A stretch of 64,000 nucleotides of DNA from Hyphomicrobium sp. (GCF_019753045.1 NZ_JAIELN010000002.1:372001-436000), one strand, 5' to 3'. Positions 52,289 through 62,297 are shown, counted from the stretch's first letter. Notes: generated from the letters alone by a model not told the origin. Program-made: numbers and translations.

Positions 52289-53293
52289 ATGGTTTGCGCC
52301 CTTCGGTTGGAACGTGTCGTCAGGCGTTATGGAAATCACGCCGCAGTCGATGAAATCGATCTCTCGGTCGAGAAGGGTGAGTTTCTCACTCTTCTCGGCC
52401 CGAGCGGCTGCGGGAAGACGACCACACTCCGTCTCATAGGCGGGATGGATCGTCCTGACGGCGGCATCATCGAAATCATGGGGCGCAGAGTCGATCGCCT
52501 GCCGAGTCACAAGCGCGATACCGCCACCGTCTTTCAATCCGGAGCGTTGTTTCCTCACCTCACGGTGGCGGAAAACGTCGCTTACGGATTGAAGATGCGC
52601 GGCGTATCGAAGGGCGATATCGCCCCGCGCGTGAAGCGCATCCTCGATGTCGTGAGGATGGAGAGTTTTAGCCAGCGCTATCCGGCAGAGATGTCGGGCG
52701 GCCAGCGCCAACGCGTGGCGCTGGCGCGCGCCATGGTCGTCGAACCAAGCATATTGCTTTTTGACGAGCCGATGAGCGCGCTCGATCTGAAACTGAAGCT
52801 CGAGCTGCGCTCTGAGATCCGCCGCCTTCATGAAGAGCTGGGCTATACGGCTGTCTTCGTGACGCACGATCAGAGCGAGGCAATGGCGCTCTCCGATCGC
52901 ATCGCAGTCATGAACAAGGGCAAAATCGAGCAGATCGGTTCGCCCATCGAAATATTCGAAAGACCCGCGAGCGAATTCGTCTACGCCTTCGTCGGCGAGT
53001 CCTGTTCGCTGCGGCTGCCGCCCGCTCTCGGCGGAACTGGCCCGGATGTGGCAGCCGGAAAAGTCTTCATCCGTCCGACGAGCCTCGGATTGGTCAACGG
53101 AGCCGGCGCCGAAAACGAGGTCCTGGCGCGCATCACATCGGTCGAGTACCTCGGCGGCATATATCGAATCCATGCCGAGACGGATCGCGGCAATCTTTTC
53201 TTCGATAGCCCGGCAGCTCCGGCCGTCGGCCCCGACCACATGGTCAAGGTTGGCTGGAAGACAGCCGACGCAACCTATTTTCCGAACTCATGA
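52289..53293 (+). CDS. polyamine-type ABC transporter ATP-binding protein
   Basis: 334 residues. Walker A is GPSGCGKTT, the Q loop VFQSGALFPHL, the signature MSGGQRQRVALARAM, Walker B ILLFDEPMSALD, the H loop VTHDQSEAMALSD, followed by a TOBE domain (about 280-330). It is the ATPase of the second importer and is coupled to its permease: the stop overlaps the next start by 4 nt (ATGA). Confidence 0.92.
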   Translation: MVCALRLERVVRRYGNHAAVDEIDLSVEKGEFLTLLGPSGCGKTTTLRLIGGMDRPDGGIIEIMGRRVDRLPSHKRDTATVFQSGALFPHLTVAENVAYGLKMRGVSKGDIAPRVKRILDVVRMESFSQRYPAEMSGGQRQRVALARAMVVEPSILLFDEPMSALDLKLKLELRSEIRRLHEELGYTAVFVTHDQSEAMALSDRIAVMNKGKIEQIGSPIEIFERPASEFVYAFVGESCSLRLPPALGGTGPDVAAGKVFIRPTSLGLVNGAGAENEVLARITSVEYLGGIYRIHAETDRGNLFFDSPAAPAVGPDHMVKVGWKTADATYFPNS

Positions 53294-54183
53294 CTGTCGA
53301 GGCTGACATCGTGCCGAGCCGCTCAAAGGTCTCGGCAGCACTGCCGAGCATCCCATGGCTGATGCTGCCGACGCTGGTGTTTATCGTCTTCGCTTTCGGC
53401 TGGCCGCTGCTCTATCTGCTGCGCATGAGTTTCAACATACATCCCGCGCAAGGGATCTATGTCGAGGCATGGTCGCTGCAGAACTATCTGGTCGTGATGA
53501 CCGAGCCCAACATGCTCGCCATGATCGGCAGAACGATCTACATCTCGTTGGTTACCGCTACTGTCACCGTCGTCGCCGCATTTTTCTTCGCGCAATTCGT
53601 TTGGCTGCGCGAAGGGCGCAATAAGGTTATGCTGCTCGCCATAGCCATCGCGCCGATGTTGATCTCCGAGGTCTCTGTCATCATCGGATGGCGGATGTTC
53701 TTTCCTTCGAACGGTCTTCTTTCCTACGCGCTGATCTCGACCGGGCTCAGCGATCAGAAGGTCAACCTCCTCGGCACACAGATCGCGGCGATCGTCGGCC
53801 TATCCTACATCTCGATTTCATATTGCTTCTTCTCGATCTTGAGCGTTCTGAACGGGATCGATCGCAATCTTCTGACCGCCAGCGGCGACCTTGGCGCATC
53901 GCCACTACGAACCTTCTTCACGGTCCTCCTGCCCCTCTCAAAAGGCGGCATCGCAGCAGCGTTCACGCAGGCGTTCGTCTTCACGATGGGCATCTACGCG
54001 ACCACGAACGCGCTCGGACCGGATTCGCTCTGGACGATGCCCTACGAAATCCAACTTCAGATGCTGACGCGCCGCAACTGGCCGATGGCCGCCGCGATTT
54101 CCGTCGTGTTGATTGCGATCATCGCTGCGACGGCGCTCGTGGCGCAATGGCTCCGGCATAGAAAGGCATCGAGCCATGCTTGA
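53290..54183 (+). CDS. polyamine-type ABC permease (PotB-like)
   Basis: 297 residues, six membrane segments (for example LPTLVFIVFAFGWPLLYLLR). ISEVSVIIGWRMFFPSNGLL lies in the periplasmic loop region, and the EAA loop reads LTASGDLGASPLRTFFTVLL, in which the first E-A-A is replaced by T-A-S. It overlaps its neighbours at both ends, 4 and 8 nt. Confidence 0.9.
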   Translation: MTVEADIVPSRSKVSAALPSIPWLMLPTLVFIVFAFGWPLLYLLRMSFNIHPAQGIYVEAWSLQNYLVVMTEPNMLAMIGRTIYISLVTATVTVVAAFFFAQFVWLREGRNKVMLLAIAIAPMLISEVSVIIGWRMFFPSNGLLSYALISTGLSDQKVNLLGTQIAAIVGLSYISISYCFFSILSVLNGIDRNLLTASGDLGASPLRTFFTVLLPLSKGGIAAAFTQAFVFTMGIYATTNALGPDSLWTMPYEIQLQMLTRRNWPMAAAISVVLIAIIAATALVAQWLRHRKASSHA

Positions 54184-54985
54184 GGACCGCGCCTTCGGAT
54201 ATCTCCATCGCGCTTTTGCGGCGATCTTCATTCTGTACGTGCTGGTTCCGCTCGGCATCACAGCAGTCATGGCGTTCAGCGACGACAACGTCATCCGCTT
54301 TCCGATCCGCGGCTTTTCCGGACGCTGGTTTGCCCAGTTCTTCAACGACGCACAGTGGATCAACGCCGCCTGGAACTCACTCCACATCGCGGTTTTGACC
54401 GCTTTCATGTCGATGATCCTGGCGCTGCCGGCGTCTTACGCACTGGCGAATGGCAAAAAAGCCCGGCCTGTCTTGCAAACGCTTTTGATCTTACCTCTCT
54501 TTGTACCAGGCGTCGTGCTCGGCATATCGGTGGCGATGGCTCTCGGCTCGGTCAGTCTGTTCGGATACGATCTGTTCGGCTCCAAATTCCTCGTCGCTTG
54601 CGCACACACGCTTTGGGCGCTTCCGTTGGCGATCACGGTTCTCGTGCCGACGTTCGAAACGCTCGACAAGAGTTTGATGGAGGCGGCTGGCGATCTCGGC
54701 GCGCCGCCGCTCAAGGCGTTCTTCAACGTCATCATGCCCGTCGCGATGACCGGCATCGTCTCGGCAGGCCTGTTTGCATTCATCACGTCACTGAATGAAT
54801 TCATCATGGCGCTGTTCTTGACGACGCGCGAAACGCAGACATTGCCGGTTATGCTTTGGCTGTCGCTCCGCTCGAGCGCGACACCTCAGATCGCGGTCGC
54901 GTCGTTCGTATTGGCGGCTTCGGTGTTCACGGCCGTTGGTCTCGCCTACGTCTGGTACGGACTTTCACGCCGCGGCAAAAAATAA
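54176..54985 (+). CDS. polyamine-type ABC permease (PotC-like)
   Basis: 269 residues from ATG 54176, inside the end of the previous gene; the frame opens further upstream at 54113 but that part is the shadow of the first permease. FIRFPIRGFSGRWFAQFFND-like segment after TM1, the EAA loop LMEAAGDLGAPPLKAFFNVI and FITSLNEFIMALFLTTRETQ are typical of PotC. It ends the transport operon; the N-methyl/amine dehydrogenase gene follows 100 nt later. Confidence 0.9.
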   Translation: MLEDRAFGYLHRAFAAIFILYVLVPLGITAVMAFSDDNVIRFPIRGFSGRWFAQFFNDAQWINAAWNSLHIAVLTAFMSMILALPASYALANGKKARPVLQTLLILPLFVPGVVLGISVAMALGSVSLFGYDLFGSKFLVACAHTLWALPLAITVLVPTFETLDKSLMEAAGDLGAPPLKAFFNVIMPVAMTGIVSAGLFAFITSLNEFIMALFLTTRETQTLPVMLWLSLRSSATPQIAVASFVLAASVFTAVGLAYVWYGLSRRGKK

Positions 54986-55001
54986 AATACGTCAAGAAAA
55001 A

Positions 55002-55035
55002 TCACATATGTGAAAATTTCGATTGAAAATTTCAC
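55002..55035 (+). promoter_or_regulatory. candidate operator before the dehydrogenase gene
   Basis: The perfect palindrome TCACATATGTGA (55002-55013) is followed by two copies of GAAAATTTC (55012-55020 and 55025-55033), the second running into TTTCAC. On the minus strand the palindrome reads TTTCACATATGTGA, close to the dyad at 39269. AT-rich by contrast with its surroundings, and 50-85 nt before the gene start. Confidence 0.5.
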
Positions 55036-55085
55036 GATGACAGATGAAGATCTGCGGAGGGAAAATCAGTCGATAGGTAGGTTTT

Positions 55086-57536
55086 ATGTCGTCGTTCCGG
55101 AATCGCGTCGAGGTTCTGATTGTCGGGGGCGGCGTAGCCGGCGTCTCGATTGCCTATCACTTGGCGAAGCTCGGCATCACCGATGTCATGCTTTGCGAAC
55201 GCAAGCAGCTGACGTGCGGCACGACCTGGCACGCAGCCGGCCTCGTCACCCAGCTCCGCGCCACGCGCAACATGACGGAGCTGGCGAAATACACGGGCGA
55301 ACTCTTCGCCAGCCTCGAATCCGAAACAGGCCAGGCAACCGGCTTCCGTCAGAACGGTGCGCTCCGCGCGGCGAAAACGGAAGGCCGTTTCGAAGAGTTG
55401 AAGCGCGGCGCCTCGATGGCGAGAAATTTCGGTCTGCCCGTTGAGGTCTTGCGGCCGGAAGAACTCAAGGAGCGCTGGTCGCCATTGAACACAGACGGCC
55501 TCGTCGGTGGCCTTTGGGCGCCGAAAGACGGGCAGGTCAATCCCGTCGACGTGACGATCGCGATGGCGAAGGGTGCGCGCAAAGCCGGCGCAACGATCCT
55601 CGAGAACGTTCGCGTCGAACGCATCCTCATCGAAGGCGGCCGCGCCGTTGGCGCGATCACCGATCAGGGCGAAGTTCGCGCTGATAAGGTCGTCATCTCC
55701 GGCGGAATGTGGTCGCGCGATCTCGCCGCGCTGAGCGGTGTATCGCTTCCGCTCCACGCCGCCGAGCATTTCTACATCGTCACCGAACAGCTGCCGAACC
55801 TGCCGCGCGATCTACCCGTTCTCTTCGTCACCGACGAGGAGGCCTATTACAAAGAGGACGCTGGCAAGATCTTGCTCGGCTGCTTCGAGAAGAATGCCAA
55901 GCCGTGGGGACATGAAGGCATTTCGCCCGACTTCTGCTTCGACTCTCTGCCCGAGGACTTCGAGCATTTCGAGCCGATATTGGAAAGGGCGATGAACCGC
56001 GTACCGATGCTCGCGGATGCAGGCATTCAGCTTTTCTTCTGCGGTCCCGAGAGCTTCACGCCCGATGACCGGTATCTGCTTGGCGAAACGCCGGAGGTCG
56101 AGAATCTCTTCTGCGCATGCGGCTTCAATTCCATCGGCATTCTGTCGTCCGGCGGCGTCGGCAAGGCATTGTCGCAATGGATCCGCGACGGCCGTCCGCC
56201 GGTCGAGCTGACGGACGTCGACGTTCGCCGCATGATGCCGTTCCAGTCGAACAGCAAATATCTTTATGACCGGACGACCGAAACGCTCGGCCTGCTTTTC
56301 GATATGCACTGGCCCTACCGGCAGTTCGAAACGGCGCGCAACGTCCGCCGCAGCCCGTTCCACGACAGGCTGATCGCGCAAGGCGCGTTCATGACCGAGG
56401 CCGCAGGCTTCGAACGTCCCGGCTTCTTCGGTGCACCGGGAACGAAGCCCGAAATCGAATACAGCTACGGACGCCAGAACTGGTTCAACCTGGCAGCGGA
56501 AGAGTGCCGGGCGACGCGCGACGCAGTCGCCTTGTTCGACCACAGCTGCTTCACAAAATTCGCAGTCGACGGCCGTGACGCCTGTGCCGCGCTCAATCGC
56601 ATTTGCGCCAACGATATCGACGTTCCAGTCGGCCGTCTCGTCTATACGCAGTGGCTGAACGAGCACGGCGGCATCGAGGCGGACGTCACCGTCACGCGCC
56701 TCTCTGAAACGTCCTTCATGGTTGTCTCGATTGCAGTATCGCAGGTTCGCGATTTTGCGTGGCTGACGCGGCACCTGCCGAAAGACGCGCACGTTTTCGC
56801 GCGCGACATCTCTTCCGGACTGCCGATGCTGGCGCTGATGGGCCCGAAGTCGCGCGAGCTTCTAAGCTCCATCTCGAATGCGGACCTCTCGAACGCCGCA
56901 TTTCCGTTCGGCACCAGCCGCGAAATCGAGATCGGATACGCCAAGGCGCGCGTGAACCGCGTGACCTTCGTCGGCGAGCTCGGCTTCGAGATTCTGATGC
57001 CGGCCGAATTCGCCCAGCACATCTTCGATGTTCTTGTCGAAGCAGGAAAAGCCTTTGGCCTGAAGCAGGCCGGCTATTTCGCGATGAATTCGCTGCGCAT
57101 GGAGAAAGGCTACCGGCACTGGGGCCACGACATCGGCGAAGACGACACCCCGCTCGAAGGCGGGCTCGGGTTCGCTGTCGCCTGGGACAAGAAGGGTGGC
57201 TTCATCGGCCGCGAGGCGCTCCTGAAGCAGCGCGACAGCGGTCCGCTGAAAAGACGGTTGGTGCAAATCCAACTCGAAGGCGATGACGCGCCGTTGCTCT
57301 ATCACGAGGAGCCGATCTGGCGGGACGGCAAGGTGATCGGTTCGATCACGTCTGGCGGCTACGGCCACCGTATCGGCGCGTCGCTCGGCATGGGCTACGT
57401 GCGCTGCGAAGAGGGCGTCGACGCTGCGTGGCTCGCCGCTGCACCGCTCGAAGTCGAAGTCGCGTGGAAGCGCTATCCGGCACGCGCGCAGCTTGCGCCC
57501 TGGTACGACCCGAAGAGCGAACGCATCAAAAGCTGA
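55086..57536 (+). CDS. FAD/folate-dependent dehydrogenase (dimethylglycine dehydrogenase-like)
   Basis: 816 residues in the order DAO oxidase (1-about 370), FAO_M linker, GcvT aminomethyltransferase (about 430-690) and GcvT C-terminal barrel (about 700-810). The FAD site is [40 protein letters not shown] holds the histidine that carries covalent FAD in dimethylglycine and sarcosine dehydrogenases. [20 protein letters not shown] is the GcvT folate region. It should oxidise an N-methyl group and pass the formaldehyde unit to tetrahydrofolate, suiting a methylotroph. It follows a polyamine-type importer, which may bring in the methylated amine. Confidence 0.92.
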   Translation: MSSFRNRVEVLIVGGGVAGVSIAYHLAKLGITDVMLCERKQLTCGTTWHAAGLVTQLRATRNMTELAKYTGELFASLESETGQATGFRQNGALRAAKTEGRFEELKRGASMARNFGLPVEVLRPEELKERWSPLNTDGLVGGLWAPKDGQVNPVDVTIAMAKGARKAGATILENVRVERILIEGGRAVGAITDQGEVRADKVVISGGMWSRDLAALSGVSLPLHAAEHFYIVTEQLPNLPRDLPVLFVTDEEAYYKEDAGKILLGCFEKNAKPWGHEGISPDFCFDSLPEDFEHFEPILERAMNRVPMLADAGIQLFFCGPESFTPDDRYLLGETPEVENLFCACGFNSIGILSSGGVGKALSQWIRDGRPPVELTDVDVRRMMPFQSNSKYLYDRTTETLGLLFDMHWPYRQFETARNVRRSPFHDRLIAQGAFMTEAAGFERPGFFGAPGTKPEIEYSYGRQNWFNLAAEECRATRDAVALFDHSCFTKFAVDGRDACAALNRICANDIDVPVGRLVYTQWLNEHGGIEADVTVTRLSETSFMVVSIAVSQVRDFAWLTRHLPKDAHVFARDISSGLPMLALMGPKSRELLSSISNADLSNAAFPFGTSREIEIGYAKARVNRVTFVGELGFEILMPAEFAQHIFDVLVEAGKAFGLKQAGYFAMNSLRMEKGYRHWGHDIGEDDTPLEGGLGFAVAWDKKGGFIGREALLKQRDSGPLKRRLVQIQLEGDDAPLLYHEEPIWRDGKVIGSITSGGYGHRIGASLGMGYVRCEEGVDAAWLAAAPLEVEVAWKRYPARAQLAPWYDPKSERIKS

Positions 57537-57542
57537 GCGGGT

Positions 57543-58106
57543 TTAGAATTCAGAACCTAGTCGCCGCGCGGCCGCGAGAATGTTCTCCGGCCCCGGCGGT
57601 CCTTCAATTGCGTCGAACAGAATTTCGAGCCGCGTCTCGGCAATCCCGCAATAACCTAGGATGCCGACTTCGAGCTGCGTGCGCATCGCGTCGTCATAGC
57701 CGCGTTTTGCGTAGGTCTCTGCTGAACTTCCCGCGATGGCGAGCATCCAGGCGCGCGACTGCGGATATTTCTTATCGCCGTAAGCCCAACCGTTATTCCA
57801 AACGCGGTCGATCCAGCCCTTGAGAAGGGCCGGCATCGACCACCACCATACCGGAAAGATCATCACGGTCGCGTCGTTACGTTCAATTCGCGCCATCTCG
57901 CTTTGAACCGCAGCCGAATAGACCTTGTTGGAATCAGCCCAGTCGGGTTCATCGGGTTCACGTAGTACGGGGTCGAATGATTCGGCCGTGAGATCGGCAA
58001 CTTCGATTTCGTGTCCGTTCTTCTTTGCAGCTTCGGCGAAAGCCTTGGCAACGGCATAGGTGAGCGAGTCGGAGCGCGGATGCGCAGTGACGAGAAGAAT
58101 TTTCAT
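57543..58106 (-). CDS. NAD(P)H:quinone oxidoreductase-like flavoprotein
   Basis: 187 residues from ATG 58106 behind GAGGA; the longer frame to 58199 has no support. KILLVTAHPRSDSLTYAVAK and MIFPVWWWSMPALLKGWIDR are the FMN-binding parts of the flavodoxin-2 family (KefF, MdaB, NQO1). It transfers electrons from NAD(P)H to quinones or other acceptors, often as a protection against reactive species. It lies 6 nt from the stop of the dehydrogenase on the opposite strand. Confidence 0.88.
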   Translation of the reverse strand: MKILLVTAHPRSDSLTYAVAKAFAEAAKKNGHEIEVADLTAESFDPVLREPDEPDWADSNKVYSAAVQSEMARIERNDATVMIFPVWWWSMPALLKGWIDRVWNNGWAYGDKKYPQSRAWMLAIAGSSAETYAKRGYDDAMRTQLEVGILGYCGIAETRLEILFDAIEGPPGPENILAAARRLGSEF

Positions 58107-58242
58107 CCGTGCAAAATCCTCGGTGAAGCGAAGGGAAAGACTGCGGGGGCCCCGGGACCGGGCCGTCACCATCCATAACATGGCAACGCCTGGCCGCATG
58201 AAGCCCCCGCTCCGTTAGCAAGAAAGAAAAGCGGTCGCGATA

Positions 58243-59757
58243 TTACGACTTCGCCGGCTCGAAGCTTTCCGCCTTGGAATACGGGAACCACCAGAAGTCC
58301 TGGTTCGAAGCTTTCGGATCGATCATCACGAACTTGGTATTCTGGAATTGCGCAAGGCCCTCCGGTCCAAGCTGACGGCCGCTTCCTGAAAGCTTCCGTC
58401 CGCCGAAGGGCAGGGCGTCATTGTCGAGTAGAGGCGCGTTGACCCAGAGGATGCCGGATTCGATTTCGCGCACTGCGCGGAAGGCTTCATCCATATCGAG
58501 CGAATAGAGATTAGCGCCGAGCCCGAACCGAGAGCGATTGGCGAGCGTGATGGCTTCGTCGAAACTCTTCACCTTGCAGATCGGCGCGACGGGACCGAAC
58601 GGCTCTTCGTTGAGAATCTCCATATCGGGAGTGACGCCGGACAGAACGGTCGGCTCGACGAACCAGCCGCGGTTGAGCGCTGCGGGACGTCCGCCGCCCG
58701 TTTCCACCTTGGCGCCCTGTTGGCGCGCGCGCGCGATCAGCCCTTCGAAACGATCGCGCTGACGGCTGGTCGCGAGCGGGCCGAGATCGACGGCGCCGAG
58801 ACCGTTGCCGATGCGAAGCTTGCGCGCCTCGGCGACAAGCCCTTCGACGAAGGCGTCGTGAATGTCTTCATGAACGTAGAACCGCTCAGCCGACGTGCAG
58901 ACCTGACCGCAATTGAGATACGCGGCGAAGGCGGCGCCTCTGACGGCCATGTCGAGCGGCGCTGACGGCATGACGATAAACGGATCGTTGCCGGAAGCTT
59001 CGATGAGGCTCGGTTTGAAACTCTCCGCGCACGTCCGCGCCACGGCCTGACCGACAGCAACGGAACCAGTATAGGCAACGCCATGCGTCTTCGGGCTCGC
59101 GATGAGGCGCTGGCCGACGCGCGCGCCGCCTGTCACGACCTGCAGCAACCCAGCCGGCAGACCCGCGAAAACTTCCATGAATTTGAGCGTGGTCAGGCTT
59201 GTCTGTTCATGCGGCTTGATGATGACGGAGTTTCCGCCCGCCAGCGCCGCCGCGGCTTCCCAGCACAACAGAACGAGCGGATAGTTGAACGGCAGGATGA
59301 TGACGATCGTGCCGAGCGGCTCCTTCACGCTGAAATGAAACTGCCCGGGAACCGTAGCGCCAGCGAGGCGTCCGGTCTCGTGCCGTGCGAGTTCGGCGTA
59401 ATAATCGATTGCGGTCGCGCACCACGAAACCTCGTCCGTGGATTCTTTGAAGGGCTTGCCTTCTTCGCGCGTCAGGCATTCGGCGAACGGGCGGCTGCCT
59501 TGACGAAGCGCCGACGCAATGTCGTGCAGAATGACGGCGCGGCTTCGCGCGTCCATCGCCATCCAAACGCCGCGCGCGTCATTCGCGACGTCGATGGCGT
59601 GGTCGACTTCGTCGTCGGGACAGTCGGCGATCGACCCGAGCTTATCCTCCGTCGCCGGATCGATGACGTCGAAACGTTCGCTCGCTCGGCTGGCAACATA
59701 TTTGCCCCCGACGTAGATCTTGCCGGACAGGAATGCGAAATCGTCCAGAGCCGCCAT
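58243..59757 (-). CDS. NAD(P)-dependent aldehyde dehydrogenase
   Basis: 504 residues, from ATG 59757 with GGAG upstream. LPFNYPLVLLCWEAAAALAG and YTGSVAVGQAVARTCA mark the cofactor fold; the general base is in LIEASGNDPFIVMPS (the E-A-S-G-N-D-P variant instead of E-L-G-G-K) and the nucleophile in LNCGQVCTSAERF. The terminal GGRKLSGSGRQLGPEGLAQF is typical. It differs clearly from the other aldehyde dehydrogenase in the window. It probably oxidises an aldehyde made by the flavoenzymes nearby. Confidence 0.92.
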   Translation of the reverse strand: MAALDDFAFLSGKIYVGGKYVASRASERFDVIDPATEDKLGSIADCPDDEVDHAIDVANDARGVWMAMDARSRAVILHDIASALRQGSRPFAECLTREEGKPFKESTDEVSWCATAIDYYAELARHETGRLAGATVPGQFHFSVKEPLGTIVIILPFNYPLVLLCWEAAAALAGGNSVIIKPHEQTSLTTLKFMEVFAGLPAGLLQVVTGGARVGQRLIASPKTHGVAYTGSVAVGQAVARTCAESFKPSLIEASGNDPFIVMPSAPLDMAVRGAAFAAYLNCGQVCTSAERFYVHEDIHDAFVEGLVAEARKLRIGNGLGAVDLGPLATSRQRDRFEGLIARARQQGAKVETGGGRPAALNRGWFVEPTVLSGVTPDMEILNEEPFGPVAPICKVKSFDEAITLANRSRFGLGANLYSLDMDEAFRAVREIESGILWVNAPLLDNDALPFGGRKLSGSGRQLGPEGLAQFQNTKFVMIDPKASNQDFWWFPYSKAESFEPAKS

Positions 59758-59958
59758 TGGTCTCTACTCCGTTGCTGAGTTCAGAGCCTCAGTGTATAAA
59801 TTTATCGAACATAGCGCCATAAAAATATGATCGCCGTCGCGCTTCGCGATGTCGATCTGGAGCGTTGACGACCCGGCATCCAAACGTGATGACGTGGGTT
59901 ACGCGCAAGCGCTGGAGCGTATTTGCGAAACACCGACATTCGCGTGGATGGGAAGACG

Positions 59959-60570
59959 ATGGCTGAGCGAAAAAAAGCGGTAGTTGCGGTCACCGCGAAG
60001 GCTCGCGCACGCGCGGAGGCAAGCGAGCTTGCGGTTGGGTCCCGTCTCAAGCAGGTGCGCGAAGCAGCAGGCCTTTCGCAACGCGAACTCGCCAAGCGAG
60101 CGGGCGTCACCAACGCGACCGTATCGACAATAGAGCAGGAAACCCACGCACCATCACTTGCGTCGCTTCATCGTCTGCTGACGGCGATACCGATCTCACT
60201 CGCGGATTTCTTCGCATTGCCGGTGTCGCAGAAAAACGCACTTTTTTACAATGCGGAGGATCTCGCCGTCGTCTCCCGCGGCGCCGCCGATCTTCGCGTT
60301 CTCGGCGGTGAGCGCCGGGACAAGAGGCTTCAAATGTTCATTGAGCGCTATAAGCCAGGCGCCGGCACTGGCGACGATCCCATTATTTACGACGGCGAAA
60401 CCGCGGTCCTGGTCATCGAAGGGACGATCGAAGTCGAAGTCGGCGGCGAGACGTACCGCCTGCGCAAAGGTGGTGGTTATCAGCTTTTCGGGCGCGTGCC
60501 CTATTGGTTGCGCAACGTCGGCAAGACCGAAGCGGTTGTGGCCTGCGCGTGCACGCCACCCATCTTCTGA
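59959..60570 (+). CDS. XRE-cupin transcriptional regulator
   Basis: 203 residues from ATG 59959 (GGGAAG upstream). The N-terminal helix-turn-helix is KQVREAAGLSQRELAKRAGV with TNATVSTIEQETHAPSLASL; the cupin sensor domain has ALFYNAEDLAVVSRGAADL, EVEVGGETYRLRKGGGYQLF. PuuR-like layout. It is divergent from the aldehyde dehydrogenase gene at 59757, which it may regulate. Confidence 0.88.
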   Translation: MAERKKAVVAVTAKARARAEASELAVGSRLKQVREAAGLSQRELAKRAGVTNATVSTIEQETHAPSLASLHRLLTAIPISLADFFALPVSQKNALFYNAEDLAVVSRGAADLRVLGGERRDKRLQMFIERYKPGAGTGDDPIIYDGETAVLVIEGTIEVEVGGETYRLRKGGGYQLFGRVPYWLRNVGKTEAVVACACTPPIF

Positions 60571-60588
60571 GCGCCAATGTTTTGAGAG

Positions 60589-61197
60589 TCAGTAGGACGG
60601 CGGTGTGATTGCCCAGACGACGACGGTCTCTACGCTGCCCGGATTGCGGTAGCGATGAGGCGTTGTCGAAGGAAAGCTGAAGCTATCGCCTTCTCGCAGC
60701 ATGAACGATTGTTCGCCGATCCACAGTTCGAGCGACCCGGCGAGGATCAGCCCGGCCTCTTCGCCATTATGCGTATAGGGCGTTCCGGCCTCCGTTGATC
60801 CGGGCGGAAATCGCGACATCAGCAACTCAAGCTGCCCGCGCAGATTGGGCGACAGCAGCTCGTCGGTTATCCCCGACGAAAAGCGCAGCGTACGCCTGTT
60901 GCCCGCGCGCACGATATAGTCGCGCTCGTCCGGGTCTCCACCCTCTGCGTTGTGCAGAAACCATCCGATGGTGACGCCAAGCGCCTTGGCAATATCATGC
61001 AACGTCTTGATGCCGGGAGAAGCAATTCCACGCTCGATCTCACTCAGATGCCCGATCGACAACGAAGTCGCGAGGGAAAGCTCCTTTATCGTCAGCCGTT
61101 TGGCTTTTCGGAGGTCGCGAATTTCCGCACCAACGCGCGTCGGCGTCAGATCTTCGTCCTCCGAAGCCGTCGCCGCCTTCTCAATTGACGCCGGCAT
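60589..61197 (-). CDS. XRE-cupin transcriptional regulator
   Basis: 202 residues from ATG 61197, preceded by GGGGGA (a GTG at 61227 is an alternative). The helix-turn-helix is IRDLRKAKRLTIKELSLATS with SIGHLSEIERGIASPG and the cupin domain has THNGEEAGLILAGSLELWIG and MLREGDSFSFPSTTPHRYRN. Third regulator of this kind in the window. It is divergent from an AraC regulator, with an inverted repeat in between. It is probably a repressor of amine or amino-acid catabolism genes. Confidence 0.9.
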   Translation of the reverse strand: MPASIEKAATASEDEDLTPTRVGAEIRDLRKAKRLTIKELSLATSLSIGHLSEIERGIASPGIKTLHDIAKALGVTIGWFLHNAEGGDPDERDYIVRAGNRRTLRFSSGITDELLSPNLRGQLELLMSRFPPGSTEAGTPYTHNGEEAGLILAGSLELWIGEQSFMLREGDSFSFPSTTPHRYRNPGSVETVVVWAITPPSY

Positions 61198-61249
61198 TTG
61201 CGTTCCCCCAGGCCTTTGATTAGTCACGCCTAAAATTTCAACTTGTCAG

Positions 61250-61275
61250 GCGAAATTTGCAAGGCATAATTTCGC
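61250..61275. promoter_or_regulatory. inverted repeat between two divergent regulator genes
   Basis: GCGAAATT (61250-61257) and AATTTCGC (61268-61275) form a perfect 8-bp dyad with a 10-nt spacer, ending just before the AraC-type gene start. A similar half-site AAATTCGCAATA follows at 62214-62225, after that gene and before the next. Confidence 0.45.
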
Positions 61276-61276
61276 A

Positions 61277-62206
61277 ATGATGAATTTGCCCGATAGCTCT
61301 GCGCCCCCGCGTGATGGCCATCCCGATATTTTGTCGGCGAAAGCGTGGATAGGCAAACTCGGCGGAAGCCCAGTGAGGCCTCAGAGCTTCGCGGCCTCGC
61401 CGGTTCTGGCAATCGGTCATTTCCGCTTCGACGGCTTGGCGGAAGAAGTCGAATGTCCGAAGCTCCCTTTTCATTACGTCTCGGTTGCGCTCGGTGGACC
61501 GTTGGTCATCGAAGCGTGCCTCGGCGGGGAAAAGGTCAAAGGACGTGTTCTGCCCGGTCAATCCCTGATCATGGCAGCGGAGCGCAGCAACGTGTGGCGC
61601 TGGGACCGGCCGACGGAAGAAGCGCACGTATTCCTGCACGCTGATTTTCTCGACAGGATTGCGGCTGAGGCCGGCAACGGCCGCGCAGACATCTCCGATC
61701 GCCTCGCGTTCACGGACACGCCGCTTCGTCATACGATCCTGGCGCTCACCGAAGAAATGCAGCGTCCCGCAAGCATTTCGCCGCTTTTCTTCGATATGGC
61801 CGCCGATGTCATCGCGCGCCGCATCCTGTTCCGCCATTGCCAGAAAGATGGAAAGCCAGGCGCGAGCACGGCTGGCGCGTTGACGGCGCGTCAACTGCGC
61901 CGCGTGCTGTCGCTCGTCGAGGATCGCCTCTCGGAAGATATCTCGCTCGACGACCTGGCGGGAGCTGCAGGGTTAAGCCGCTTCCACTTCGTACGAGCGT
62001 TCAAGACGGCCGTCGGAACGCCGCCCCACCGCTGGCTCGTCGGGCTGCGTATCGAACGCGCCAAGGAATTGCTCCTGAGCCGCACCACGACCATCATCGA
62101 CGTCGCCTCGCTGGTCGGATTCGAAAGCCAGAGCCATTTCGGCCAGGTTTTCCTTAGCCACGTCGGCATGCCTCCCCGTGAATGGCGCCGCCGCGCCCTT
62201 TCCTGA
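61277..62206 (+). CDS. AraC family transcriptional regulator
   Basis: 309 residues. The C-terminal DNA-binding domain carries two helix-turn-helices: LSRFHFVRAFKTAVGTPPHR with WLVGLRIERAKELLLS, and IIDVASLVGFESQSHFGQVF followed by GMPPREWRR. The N-terminal ~180 residues are a cupin-like sensor. It is transcribed toward the acyl-CoA-dehydrogenase-like gene, its probable target. Confidence 0.9.
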   Translation: MMNLPDSSAPPRDGHPDILSAKAWIGKLGGSPVRPQSFAASPVLAIGHFRFDGLAEEVECPKLPFHYVSVALGGPLVIEACLGGEKVKGRVLPGQSLIMAAERSNVWRWDRPTEEAHVFLHADFLDRIAAEAGNGRADISDRLAFTDTPLRHTILALTEEMQRPASISPLFFDMAADVIARRILFRHCQKDGKPGASTAGALTARQLRRVLSLVEDRLSEDISLDDLAGAAGLSRFHFVRAFKTAVGTPPHRWLVGLRIERAKELLLSRTTTIIDVASLVGFESQSHFGQVFLSHVGMPPREWRRRALS

Positions 62207-62297
62207 GCAAAATTCGCAATATTCCGAGAGACCGGCGCCTCTTCTCCCGCCCATCATCCCCCCGCAAGGGCGAGGTGGCCGCTCGCGGGAGATGAGC

